36,628 nucleotides of DNA from positions 1 through 36,628 of the forward strand of contig CANFNV010000017.1 in the NCBI GenBank assembly GCA_947448525.1. The letters are read 5' to 3'. The notes beneath the pieces are model-generated. The model saw only the letters and a list, made by a program, of their open reading frames with translations, ran no database searches and was not told the origin of the DNA. Below are positions 8,618 to 16,240 of this stretch, one piece after another (within the stretch, counting starts at the first letter, position 1; every line of letters starts with the position of its first letter). Position numbers and translations under genes: made by a program. This DNA is from Flavobacteriaceae bacterium. GTDB taxonomy: Bacteria; Bacteroidota; Bacteroidia; Flavobacteriales; Flavobacteriaceae.

Positions 8618-9301
8618 ATGAAGAAAAAAGATATTAAAATTTTACTAGTTGACGATGAGCAAGATATACTTGAAATTGTAGGGTATAATTTATCTCAAGA
8701 GGGGTTTAAAATTGTAACGGCTTCTAATGGTAAAGAAGCTATATCTGTTGCCAAAAAAGAACGACCGCACCTGATAATAATGGATGTAATGATGCCAGAA
8801 ATGGATGGAATGGAAGCTTGTGAAAACATCAGAAAAATTCCAGAACTAAGTAATGTAATCATAACGTTCTTAACAGCAAGAAGTGAAGATTACTCTCAAG
8901 TAGCAGGATTTGACGCAGGAGCTGATGATTATATTTCAAAACCAATAAAACCTAAATTATTGGTTAGTAAAGTAAAGGCATTATTAAGAAGACTTAAAGA
9001 TGAGACTGCACCAAGTGAAAATTTAAATGTTGGCGGTATAGAAATCAATCGTGAAGAATACAAAATAGTAATGAATGGTAGAGAAATTGTACTTCCAAGA
9101 AAAGAATTTGAATTGTTTTATTTGTTAGCATCCAAACCTGGGAAAGTATATAAAAGAGAAGAAATTCTCGATAAAGTTTGGGGAAATGAAGTGATTGTTG
9201 GAGGCCGAACCATAGATGTTCATATTAGAAAATTACGTGAAAAAATAGGCGAAGAATTTTTCAAAACCATAAAAGGCGTTGGATATAAATTTGAGGTATA
9301 G
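8618..9301 (+). CDS. OmpR/PhoB-family response regulator
   Basis: A 227-residue two-component response regulator starting at ATG 8618 (MKKKDIKILLVDDEQD); a longer frame from 8600 adds only six residues. The receiver domain (residues 1-120) has the acidic pair Asp12/Asp13, phospho-acceptor Asp56 (IIMDVMMPE), switch Thr86 (FLTAR) and Lys108 (SKP). Residues about 135-227 form a winged-helix Trans_reg_C DNA-binding domain ending in RTIDVHIRKLREKI and GVGYKFEV. The kinase gene follows after 38 bases, so the two form a partner pair. It resembles the PhoB/RprY group, but the signal and regulon cannot be read from sequence. It has a full DNA-binding domain, so it is not PorX. Confidence 0.95.
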   Translation: MKKKDIKILLVDDEQDILEIVGYNLSQEGFKIVTASNGKEAISVAKKERPHLIIMDVMMPEMDGMEACENIRKIPELSNVIITFLTARSEDYSQVAGFDAGADDYISKPIKPKLLVSKVKALLRRLKDETAPSENLNVGGIEINREEYKIVMNGREIVLPRKEFELFYLLASKPGKVYKREEILDKVWGNEVIVGGRTIDVHIRKLREKIGEEFFKTIKGVGYKFEV

Positions 9302-9339
9302 TTTTTTGTAAATTTGCTAAAGAATTTTAGAAATATCAG

Positions 9340-10383
9340 ATGTCAATTAAGTTTAAAAAATCGTATCGTTTTGCTTTAGTATCCTCCTTTTATATAACTC
9401 TTTTCTCGGCAGGATTAGTGTCACTTTTATTATATTCCTATTTATCTATTTCATTTCAATTTATAGCTTATTTTTCACTTCCAATTTATATTTTTTCCTT
9501 TTTTGTGCTTCAATATCGAGTGGAACATTTTATTTATAGAAGGGTTAAAAAGATTTATGACGATGTTTCTTTATTAGATTCTTCAACACTTCGTTCACAA
9601 TCCATTACTACTGATATGGCAACATTAACTCAAGAAGTTAAAAAGTTTGCTACCGATAAAAAAGTTGAAATTGAAAATCTTAAAGTTCGTGAAGAATACC
9701 GTCGTGAATTTATGGGGAATGTTTCACATGAATTAAAAACGCCTCTTTTCACAGTACAAGGATATCTTTCTACATTATTAGATGGAGCAATGAAAGATAA
9801 GGAAATGCGAAAAAAATATCTAGAACGCGCTGAAAAAGGTGTCGAACGTCTCATATATATTGTAGAAGATTTAGATATGATTGCCAAACTCGAAATGGGC
9901 GAATTGAATTTAGAATTTTCAGAATTTAACATTATAGAATTAATTCAGAATATTTTTGATTTGTTGGAAATGCAAGCTGATAAAAAAAATATTATCTTAA
10001 TGTTTGATCGTAAATACAACAAAGCCATTTCTGTTTTTGCCGATCAAGAAAAAATTCAGCAGGTGTTGACTAATTTAATTGTGAATTCCATAAAATACGG
10101 AAAAGAAAACGGAACTACCGAAGTTTCCATTGACGATTTAGTCCAAAATAAAATAATAGTACGAGTACGCGATAACGGGGAAGGAATAGAAAAACAATTC
10201 ATTCCAAGACTTTTTGAACGTTTTTTCAGAGTTGATAAAAGCGGCGCTCGAAGTGAAGGTGGTTCCGGACTTGGACTTTCAATTGTAAAACACATTATTG
10301 AAGGTCACGATGAGAAAATTTATGTTGAAAGTGAATTCGGAAAAAGTTCTGAATTTTCATTCACCTTAGAAAAAACAGAATAA
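9340..10383 (+). CDS. Two-component sensor histidine kinase (PhoR-like)
   Basis: A 347-residue inner-membrane kinase, partner of the response regulator just upstream. Two membrane segments (residues about 10-34 and 38-58) are separated by only a few residues, so there is almost no periplasmic sensor domain and the signal is probably sensed in the membrane or cytoplasm. A linker with coiled-coil character (residues 90-125) leads to the HisKA domain with His130 in the H-box (GNVSHELKTPL). The HATPase_c domain has the N-box (LTNLIVNSIKYG), G1 box (VRDNGEGI), F-box (LFERFFRVDK) and G2 box (GGSGLGLSIVKHI). Its final 18 bases overlap the converging glycosyltransferase gene. Confidence 0.95.
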   Translation: MSIKFKKSYRFALVSSFYITLFSAGLVSLLLYSYLSISFQFIAYFSLPIYIFSFFVLQYRVEHFIYRRVKKIYDDVSLLDSSTLRSQSITTDMATLTQEVKKFATDKKVEIENLKVREEYRREFMGNVSHELKTPLFTVQGYLSTLLDGAMKDKEMRKKYLERAEKGVERLIYIVEDLDMIAKLEMGELNLEFSEFNIIELIQNIFDLLEMQADKKNIILMFDRKYNKAISVFADQEKIQQVLTNLIVNSIKYGKENGTTEVSIDDLVQNKIIVRVRDNGEGIEKQFIPRLFERFFRVDKSGARSEGGSGLGLSIVKHIIEGHDEKIYVESEFGKSSEFSFTLEKTE

Positions 10384-11436
10384 ATCTTCCCAAACTATTT
10401 TGGAATTAAAATTGGAAAATCCTTTGTATAGTATCCCTTCATTAAGATTGTCAATTGTAAAATAATTTTGCTTTTGATAAGGTATTAAGCCATTTTGTTT
10501 AAACTTTTTCGCTAAATATTCTTGCTCAAATTGACCTGGAGTTGGAATAAAAAAAGCTTTTTTCTCTAGTTTTGCTAAGTCCATAATTGTAGAATATCCA
10601 GAGCGACAAACCACTATTTCACTTTCGTTAAGGGTTTTTTCTAATTGATTGCTTTGCATGAAATTATAAAAAATGATATTGCCAACTCGCTCTTGAATTT
10701 GCTCTGGTTCTATTATTCCTTTTACAAAAATTACGTTTCCAGTGTAATTTTCCAATTCGAAAATCATTTTTTTTTCTAAAATACTTCGTTGTGGTTCTAG
10801 TCCAGAAAGCACCACCATTAAATCATATTTTATAGGAATATTTTGTTTTTCAAACCTACTTAAAATTCCAATATATTTTAGGTTAAATTTTTTTGATTTG
10901 ACTTTATTTACATGCCCTAAAAACCCAGAAAAATTCGGAAATTTTTTAAAATCGGGTATCCAACATTCATCAAATTTTCTTATAAAAAACTGATGAATTT
11001 TGCTCGAAATCCATGTCGTATTACCAGACAAAATATTAAGTTGGTGGGTGATGTATACCGATTTAATTTTATTATTTCGTACTCCTAATCTATTGTCTGA
11101 AATAATTCCAACAAGATTATATTCCGAAACCCATTTTTTTACTAATTTTTTTTCAGAGAAGAAAGTTTTTATAATTCTAGGACTATTTTTAATTAAGTTC
11201 AATTTTAAACTAGCGTTTTTTTTTGAATATTTAATGTTGTGCGAAGGCAATTCTAAACAAATTAAGTCAGGAAACTCTTTAGTTAATAAATCCAAAGCAA
11301 TACCATCAGAAGCAATAATTGGATTAAACCCATTTTTTTTCAATTCTCGAATTATAGGAATACACCTTGTAGCGTGTCCTAAGCCCCAATTTAATGGCGC
11401 TACAAGAATATTTTTTCTAGAATTACGGAAAGACAT
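10366..11436 (-). CDS. GT28/MurG-like glycosyltransferase
   Basis: A 356-residue GT-B fold glycosyltransferase. The N-terminal half opens with ILVAPLNWGLGHATRC (residues 10-25), the glycine-rich acceptor loop of MurG-type enzymes. The C-terminal half has the sugar-nucleotide-binding segment VVCRSGYSTIMDLA and, further on, PTPGQFEQEYLA (residues about 270-315), typical of GT28. Bacteroidota carry several uncharacterised relatives; the acceptor here is unknown, perhaps a lipid or surface glycan. It is not MurG itself, since the expected mur/fts neighbours are missing and the N-terminal motif differs. The gene stands alone on the minus strand and shares its last 18 bases with the histidine kinase gene. 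Confidence 0.85.
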   Translation of the reverse strand: MSFRNSRKNILVAPLNWGLGHATRCIPIIRELKKNGFNPIIASDGIALDLLTKEFPDLICLELPSHNIKYSKKNASLKLNLIKNSPRIIKTFFSEKKLVKKWVSEYNLVGIISDNRLGVRNNKIKSVYITHQLNILSGNTTWISSKIHQFFIRKFDECWIPDFKKFPNFSGFLGHVNKVKSKKFNLKYIGILSRFEKQNIPIKYDLMVVLSGLEPQRSILEKKMIFELENYTGNVIFVKGIIEPEQIQERVGNIIFYNFMQSNQLEKTLNESEIVVCRSGYSTIMDLAKLEKKAFFIPTPGQFEQEYLAKKFKQNGLIPYQKQNYFTIDNLNEGILYKGFSNFNSKIVWEDLFCFF

Positions 11437-11501
11437 TAATTAGTAATAAGTGAGGTTTCACCCTGCAATATAAATAAATATTTTCAATCCAGATATTTAA
11501 T

Positions 11502-11509
11502 TAATTTTG
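11502..11509 (+). promoter_or_regulatory. -7 box (TAATTTTG) of the trmB-lysE-atl cluster
   Basis: TAATTTTG matches TAnnTTTG and lies 21 bases before the trmB ATG at 11531. A TTG start at 11507 would fall inside the box, so it is not used. Confidence 0.55.
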
Positions 11510-11530
11510 CAAAATCATTATGTTAAAGTT

Positions 11531-12205
11531 ATGGGGAGTAAAAATAAATTAAAACGATTCAAGGAAAACGAAACATTCAATAATGTTTTTCAACCAACCA
11601 GAGAAGATGTAGTAAGTAATAGTTTTTCTCTTTTAGGGAAATGGAACAGTGATTTTTTTAAAAATGACAATCCAATAATAATCGAGTTAGGCTGTGGAAA
11701 AGGAGAATACTCTGTCGGTTTAGCCGAACGTTATCCCGATAAAAATTTCGTTGGAATTGATATTAAAGGAGCTCGTTTTTGGCGCGGTGCTAAAACTGCT
11801 GTTGATGAAAAATTGCATAATGTTGCTTTCGTTAGAACCCAAATCGAATTAATCAATCATATTTTTGCAGACGGTGAAGTTTCTGAAATTTGGATAACAT
11901 TTCCAGATCCACAAATAAAATATAAGCGGACTAAACACCGAATGACCAATTCGCAATTTTTGCAATTGTATAAAAAAATCTTGAAACCAGATGGTGTTGT
12001 GAACTTAAAAACCGATAGCGAATTCATGCATGGTTATACTTTAGGAGTTTTACATGGCGAAGGACAAGAAGTTTTGTATGCAAACCACAATGTATATAAA
12101 AACGAAGGCGCTCCAAGTGAAGTAACAGAAATTCAAACTTTTTACGAAAAACAATATTTGGAAATTAACAAATCTATTACGTATATTCGTTTTAAAATAA
12201 AATAA
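11531..12205 (+). CDS. trmB: tRNA (guanine-N7-)-methyltransferase
   Basis: A 224-residue class I SAM-dependent methyltransferase that makes m7G46 in the variable loop of tRNAs. The SAM-binding motif is IIELGCGKGEYSVGLA, followed by the acidic motif FVGIDIKGAR. The TrmB signature ITFPDPQIKYKRTKHRMT is also present, as is NLKTDSEFM near the C-terminus. The ATG at 11531 is chosen because the only upstream alternative (TTG 11507) lies in the promoter box. The next gene begins on the base after its stop codon, so translation coupling with the LysE-family gene is likely. Confidence 0.97.
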   Translation: MGSKNKLKRFKENETFNNVFQPTREDVVSNSFSLLGKWNSDFFKNDNPIIIELGCGKGEYSVGLAERYPDKNFVGIDIKGARFWRGAKTAVDEKLHNVAFVRTQIELINHIFADGEVSEIWITFPDPQIKYKRTKHRMTNSQFLQLYKKILKPDGVVNLKTDSEFMHGYTLGVLHGEGQEVLYANHNVYKNEGAPSEVTEIQTFYEKQYLEINKSITYIRFKIK

Positions 12206-12841
12206 ATGTCAATTTTTGTTCCTTTTATATCAGGTTTTATAGCTTCGGTTATAGGTGTCTTGCCGCCAGGATTGATCAATTTGACTGCTGCCAAAGTAAG
12301 TTTGACAGACGGAAAAAAAAGAGCCATGATGTTTGTTTTTGGGGCCTTATTTGTTATTTTTTATCAAACTTATATTTCAGTAATTTTTGCGCAATATATT
12401 AACAGCCATCAAGATATAATTGTATTACTTCGAAAAATAGAATTCGTTATTTTTATTGGAATCTCCATTTATTATCTTTTTTTTGTAAAAAATCCTAATT
12501 TGCATCCCGATGAGGAATTTCATTTAAAAAGCAAGCGGAATAGGTTTTTTATGGGAATGTTAATTTCGGCTATTAATTTTTTCCCAATACCATACTATGT
12601 TTTAGTTAGCATATCATTAGCAAATTATGACCTTTTTATTTTTGATACGTTGTCTATTTATAGTTTGGTTTTTGGAGTTGTTGCAGGCTCATTTTCGGTA
12701 TTTTACTTGTATATATTATTTTTCAATAAGATGAAAACCAAAGCAGATTATTTTGTAAACAACATGAATAAAATAATTGGGATAATAACGGGGTTAATTG
12801 CATTTATAACCTTATTTAACGTTCTAAAAATCTATTTCTAA
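12206..12841 (+). CDS. LysE-family transporter
   Basis: A 211-residue inner-membrane protein of the LysE/RhtB superfamily, generally exporters of amino acids or other small molecules. Six hydrophobic segments are visible, starting with FVPFISGFIASVIGVLPPGLINLTAA. That segment contains the family's PG motif (PPGLINL) in the first helix. A charged cytoplasmic loop (HPDEEFHLKSKRNR, residues about 100-113) separates the two halves. The substrate cannot be told. The start codon follows the trmB stop directly, and the stop overlaps the next ATG by one base (TAATG), so the three genes almost certainly form one operon. Confidence 0.85.
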   Translation: MSIFVPFISGFIASVIGVLPPGLINLTAAKVSLTDGKKRAMMFVFGALFVIFYQTYISVIFAQYINSHQDIIVLLRKIEFVIFIGISIYYLFFVKNPNLHPDEEFHLKSKRNRFFMGMLISAINFFPIPYYVLVSISLANYDLFIFDTLSIYSLVFGVVAGSFSVFYLYILFFNKMKTKADYFVNNMNKIIGIITGLIAFITLFNVLKIYF

Positions 12842-13170
12842 TGGAAGATAATTTCTTTGAAAGAGTCTATGCCATCGCAAAACAAATTCCAGAAGGAAAA
12901 GTAACCTCTTATGGCGCCATTGCCAAAGCACTAGGAACCGCACGTTCTGCTCGAATGGTCGGGTGGGCAATGAACGCTTCCCACAATAGACAAGACATTC
13001 CAGCCCATCGAGTAGTAAACCGAAAAGGACTGCTCTCTGGTAAACACCATTTCGAGGGAACCAACCTCATGCAACAACTATTAGAAAACGAAGGAATAAA
13101 AGTCGTTGACAATAAAATTATAGATTTTGAAAAGTTTTTTTGGGAACCTAAACAAATTACATTATTCTAA
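12841..13170 (+). CDS. atl: Alkyltransferase-like protein (ATL), MGMT family without the acceptor Cys
   Basis: A 109-residue protein with the Ada/MGMT DNA-binding domain only. It has the HTH region with VTSYGAIAKALGTARSARMVGWAMN (residues 21-45, including the Arg used to flip bases). At the active site the usual PCHRV is PAHRVV at residues 54-59, so the alkyl-accepting Cys is Ala55. Proteins with this change are ATLs: they bind O6-alkylguanine lesions without repairing them and hand them to nucleotide excision repair. Direct alkyl transfer is therefore not expected. The gene overlaps lysE by one base and ends the trmB-lysE-atl cluster. Confidence 0.92.
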   Translation: MEDNFFERVYAIAKQIPEGKVTSYGAIAKALGTARSARMVGWAMNASHNRQDIPAHRVVNRKGLLSGKHHFEGTNLMQQLLENEGIKVVDNKIIDFEKFFWEPKQITLF

Positions 13171-13211
13171 CAAAATTTTATCATCTGTCTATTTAAACTT
13201 TAAACCCATAT

Positions 13212-13314
13212 ACTTTTAAACTCCTAAACTTCTTTATATCTTTGCAACTCCTATTCAGTTTAAATAAAAAAAGTTAGCCAACTTTTAAACTTTTAAACTC
13301 ATAAACTTTTAAAC
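13212..13314 (+). repeat. Four copies of ACTTTTAAAC upstream of the mrp gene
   Basis: Copies are at 13212-13221, 13281-13290, 13289-13298 and 13305-13314. The last three are in 8- and 16-base register, ending 6 bases before the ATG. A fifth copy lies at 14823-14832, just before the ferredoxin reductase gene. Confidence 0.7.
13237..13244 (+). promoter_or_regulatory. -7 box (TATCTTTG) of the Mrp/NifU cluster
   Basis: TATCTTTG matches TAnnTTTG, 76 bases before the mrp ATG. A TTTT run 19 bases upstream, inside the first ACTTTTAAAC copy, could act as the -33 element. The transcript leader would hold the other three repeat copies. Confidence 0.5.
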
Positions 13315-13320
13315 AAGAAG

Positions 13321-14451
13321 ATGAAGTTAGATAGAAAAGAAATCCTAAAAGCATTAGAAACAATAACTATTGCTGGCGAAGGAAAAAATATGGTCGAAAG
13401 TGGCGCAGTTAAAAACGTACTTATTTTTGGCAATGAAGTAACAGTAGATTTATTGCTTTCAACCCCAGCAATGCACATTAAAAAACGTGCCGAAGAGGAT
13501 ATTAAAAAATTAATTCACGAACAATTTTCTCCAGAAGCACTGGTGAAAGTGAATATTAAAGTAGAAGCCAAAGAAAATCCCAACGAAATTAAAGGAAAAT
13601 CAATTCCGGGAATCAGCAATATTATTGCCGTAGCATCAGGAAAAGGCGGCGTTGGAAAATCTACAACAACAGCAAACTTAGCTGTAACCTTAGCCAAAAT
13701 GGGATTTAAAGTTGGAGTTTTAGATGCCGATATCTACGGGCCAAGTATGCCAATCATGTTCGATGTAGAAAACGAAAAACCAATTTCAATCGAAGTTAAC
13801 GGAAAATCCAAAATGAAACCCATTGAAAGTTATGAAATAAAATTGCTTTCAATAGGATTTTTTACCTCACCAAGTCAAGCGGTAATTTGGCGAGGACCTA
13901 TGGCTGCTAAAGCCTTAAACCAAATGATTTTTGACGCCGATTGGGGCGAATTAGATTTTATGCTAATTGATTTGCCGCCAGGAACGGGTGACATTCATTT
14001 ATCAATCATGCAAGCGTTGCCAATTACAGGCGCCGTTATTGTTAGTACACCTCAAGCTGTAGCATTGGCAGATGCTCGAAAAGGGGTGTCAATGTTCGTA
14101 TCGGAGGCTATTAATGTTCCCGTATTAGGAATTATAGAAAATATGGCTTACTTCACACCAGAAGAATTACCAAACAATAAATATTATATTTTTGGTCAGG
14201 AAGGAGCTAAAAACTTAGCCGAAGATTTAAAAGTTCCCTTTTTAGGGGAAGTCCCATTAATACAAAGTATTCGCGAATCGGGAGATTATGGCCGTCCTGC
14301 TGCGTTGCAAACTGCTTCTCCATTAGAAAAAATATACGAAGAAATCGCTAGAAATGTAGTTCAGGAAACTGTAAATAGAAATGAAAATTTAGCACCAACA
14401 GAAGCAATCAAAATAACCACAATGGCGGGATGTTCGGCTGTAAAAAAGTAA
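13321..14451 (+). CDS. mrp: Mrp/NBP35-family P-loop ATPase (iron-sulfur carrier type) lacking CxxC
   Basis: A 376-residue cytoplasmic ATPase of the Mrp/ApbC family, normally a carrier that delivers Fe-S clusters to target proteins. Residues 1-80 are a MIP18-like domain (KEILKALETITIAGEGKN). The deviant Walker A motif GKGGVGKST ends at Thr115 after residue 107, LDADIYGPSMP is at 134-143, and DLPPGTGD is at 217-224. The surprise is at 273-292: other family members have a CxxC cluster site between ENM and FG, while this one reads ENMAYFTPEELPNNKYYIFG with no Cys. The only Cys in the protein is Cys371, six residues from the end (AGCSAVKK). A NifU C-domain gene follows, supporting an Fe-S role, but cluster binding must differ from that of ApbC. 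Confidence 0.93.
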   Translation: MKLDRKEILKALETITIAGEGKNMVESGAVKNVLIFGNEVTVDLLLSTPAMHIKKRAEEDIKKLIHEQFSPEALVKVNIKVEAKENPNEIKGKSIPGISNIIAVASGKGGVGKSTTTANLAVTLAKMGFKVGVLDADIYGPSMPIMFDVENEKPISIEVNGKSKMKPIESYEIKLLSIGFFTSPSQAVIWRGPMAAKALNQMIFDADWGELDFMLIDLPPGTGDIHLSIMQALPITGAVIVSTPQAVALADARKGVSMFVSEAINVPVLGIIENMAYFTPEELPNNKYYIFGQEGAKNLAEDLKVPFLGEVPLIQSIRESGDYGRPAALQTASPLEKIYEEIARNVVQETVNRNENLAPTEAIKITTMAGCSAVKK

Positions 14452-14494
14452 TTATATAATTAGATAATGTGTAAATTAGATAAGTAATTATTTC

Positions 14495-14520
14495 ATTGAC
14501 ACATCTTCAAATTGACACAT
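14495..14520 (+). repeat. Direct repeat ATTGACACAT before the nifU-like gene
   Basis: Two copies at 14495-14504 and 14511-14520, 16 bases start to start, ending 8 bases before the ATG. A third exact copy is at 8599-8608, just before the response regulator gene. Two AATTAGATAA-like copies also lie within 14455-14485. Confidence 0.6.
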
Positions 14521-14528
14521 TAACTATT

Positions 14529-14768
14529 ATGACACACGAAGAATTAACTTTAAATATTGAAAAGGCACTGCAAGAAATTAGACCGTTTTTAAATTCTGAT
14601 GGTGGTGATATTTCATTGGTTTCTGTTGAAGAGGAAAAGCATGTAAAAGTACGTTTTGAAGGCGCTTGTACGGGTTGTAGCGTGAATCAAATGACTTTGA
14701 AAGCAGGCGTAGAAACGACAATTAAAAAATATGCTCCACAAATTGAAACGGTTGAAAATATTGCTTAG
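14529..14768 (+). CDS. NifU C-terminal-domain iron-sulfur scaffold/carrier
   Basis: A 79-residue NifU-type (Nfu) domain protein that binds and transfers Fe-S clusters. The typical sequence is complete: EIRPFLNSDGGDISLV at residues 16-31 and GACTGCSVNQMTLK, with the cluster ligands Cys47 and Cys50 in CxxC. The start is ATG 14529; a longer frame from TTG 14496 runs through the ATTGACACAT repeats and is not credible. It follows mrp by 77 bases on the same strand. The pair could work together, NifU supplying the CxxC that this Mrp lacks. Confidence 0.93.
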   Translation: MTHEELTLNIEKALQEIRPFLNSDGGDISLVSVEEEKHVKVRFEGACTGCSVNQMTLKAGVETTIKKYAPQIETVENIA

Positions 14769-14841
14769 TTAATGGTATAGATAAAATTCATATTAATAAA
14801 CTATGCAACTTTCTTCCTTTTCAACTTTTAAACTTTGAAAA

Positions 14842-15894
14842 ATGATTGAAACCGATATACTTATAATAGGCGCAGGTCCAACAGGACTTTTTGCCGTTTT
14901 CGAAGCAGGACTACTTAAGTTAAAATGCCATATAATTGACGCATTACCTCAAATTGGCGGGCAATTGGCAGAATTATATCCCAAAAAACCAATATTTGAT
15001 ATACCGGGATTTCCCGAAGTTTTAGCAGGAGATTTAGTAACTAATTTAATGGAACAAATCAAACAATTTCAACCCGGATTCACACTAGCTGAAACTGCCG
15101 AAACGATTGATATGTTGGAAGATGGAACGTTCATTGTTACTACTAATAAAGGCACAAAACATCACGCAAAAGCAGTTGCTATTGCAGGTGGTTTAGGAAC
15201 TTTTGAACCAAGAAAACCCCAATTAGAAACTATTTCTTACTATGAAGAAAAAGGGGTAGAATATTTTGTAAAAGACCCCGAATTATTTCGGAATAAAAGA
15301 ATTGTAATTGCTGGTGGTGGCGATTCGGCTTTAGATTGGAGTATTTTTCTTTCTAATGTGGCATCAGAAGTTACTTTGGTTCATCGTAGAAATGAATTTC
15401 GAGGGGCTTTAGATTCAGTAGAAAAAGTGCAAGAATTAAAAAAATCAGGAAAAATCAACCTTATTACACCAGCAGAAGTAGTTGCTATAAATGGGAAAAA
15501 TCATGTTGAAAGTATTACTTTAGAGAATGAGGGTGTACAACAAGTTTTTGAAACCGATTTTTTTATTCCGCTTTTTGGATTGACGCCTAAATTAGGAGCC
15601 ATTGCTAATTGGGGATTAGAAATTGAGAAAAATTCCATCAAAGTAAATAATGCATTAGATTATCAAACCAATATACCCGGAATTTATGCTATTGGTGACG
15701 TTAATACCTATCCTGGTAAATTAAAATTAATACTTTGTGGATTTCACGAAGCCACATTAATGTGCCAAAGTGTCTATCAACGAATCAATCCAGGTAAAAA
15801 ATATGTCCTAAAATACACTACTGTTTCTGGTGTTGACGGATTTGATGGAACTCGAAAAGAAGCGGAAAAAGCAGTAGTAAAATCGATTAATTAA
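14842..15894 (+). CDS. Ferredoxin-NADP+ reductase, thioredoxin-reductase-like type
   Basis: A 350-residue FAD enzyme that moves electrons between NADPH and ferredoxin. The FAD dinucleotide motif GAGPTG is at 10-15, and the NADPH motif IAGGGDSALDW at 156-166. The flavin-binding GIYAIGDVNTYPGK is near residue 280. There is no CxxC disulfide in the central domain, which separates it from true thioredoxin reductase and places it with the TrxR-like FNRs of Bacillus and Chlorobium. The next gene is a [2Fe-2S] ferredoxin whose ATG overlaps this stop codon by one base, so the ferredoxin is its likely partner. Confidence 0.94.
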   Translation: MIETDILIIGAGPTGLFAVFEAGLLKLKCHIIDALPQIGGQLAELYPKKPIFDIPGFPEVLAGDLVTNLMEQIKQFQPGFTLAETAETIDMLEDGTFIVTTNKGTKHHAKAVAIAGGLGTFEPRKPQLETISYYEEKGVEYFVKDPELFRNKRIVIAGGGDSALDWSIFLSNVASEVTLVHRRNEFRGALDSVEKVQELKKSGKINLITPAEVVAINGKNHVESITLENEGVQQVFETDFFIPLFGLTPKLGAIANWGLEIEKNSIKVNNALDYQTNIPGIYAIGDVNTYPGKLKLILCGFHEATLMCQSVYQRINPGKKYVLKYTTVSGVDGFDGTRKEAEKAVVKSIN

Positions 15895-16226
15895 TGACAA
15901 AAGACATAACGATAATTATTACAGATAGGGAAGGCGTAATCCATCAAGTTCAAGCGCCAACTGACATGAATTTGAATATTATGGAACTCATACGCATGTA
16001 TGAATTGGCTCCAGAGGGAACCGTTGGTGTGTGTGGCGGTATGGCAATGTGTGCGTCTTGCCAATGTTATGTGTTAAAGGATGTTTTAAAAACCGAACGT
16101 AATGAAGATGAAGAGGCGATGTTATCAGAAGCTTATCACGTCAAATCAAACAGCAGATTGGGTTGTCAAATTCCAATTAGTGACACGATTGATGGATTGG
16201 AACTTGAAATTGCACCAGAACAATAA
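15894..16226 (+). CDS. [2Fe-2S] ferredoxin, adrenodoxin type
   Basis: A 110-residue soluble ferredoxin. The ligands are Cys47, Cys53, Cys56 and Cys91 in the CX5CX2C...C arrangement (VCGGMAMCASC, RLGCQIP), as in adrenodoxin and ISC ferredoxins. A further Cys58 lies just after the third ligand. The acidic helix ERNEDEEAML (68-77) is the usual docking face. It overlaps the reductase gene by one base and should take electrons from it. With Mrp and NifU upstream, a role in Fe-S cluster assembly or in feeding a cytochrome P450 or desaturase is possible; no such client is in the window. Confidence 0.94.
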   Translation: MTKDITIIITDREGVIHQVQAPTDMNLNIMELIRMYELAPEGTVGVCGGMAMCASCQCYVLKDVLKTERNEDEEAMLSEAYHVKSNSRLGCQIPISDTIDGLELEIAPEQ

Positions 16227-16240
16227 TTAAAATTATAATC

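Noticed and set aside
8618..9301. PorX, the T9SS response regulator
   Set aside because: PorX has an alkaline-phosphatase-like output domain; this protein has a winged-helix DNA-binding domain.
11000..11443. 147-codon plus-strand reading frame inside the glycosyltransferase gene
   Set aside because: It lies wholly antisense to a gene with clear GT28 motifs and shows no recognisable domain.
11507..11530. TTG start of a longer trmB
   Set aside because: It lies inside the -7 promoter box, and the ATG at 11531 gives the normal family length.
12841..13170. Active O6-alkylguanine DNA alkyltransferase
   Set aside because: The acceptor Cys is replaced by Ala (PAHRVV), so it cannot accept the alkyl group.
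14842..15894. Thioredoxin reductase
   Set aside because: No CxxC in the central domain and the adjacent ferredoxin points to a ferredoxin reductase.
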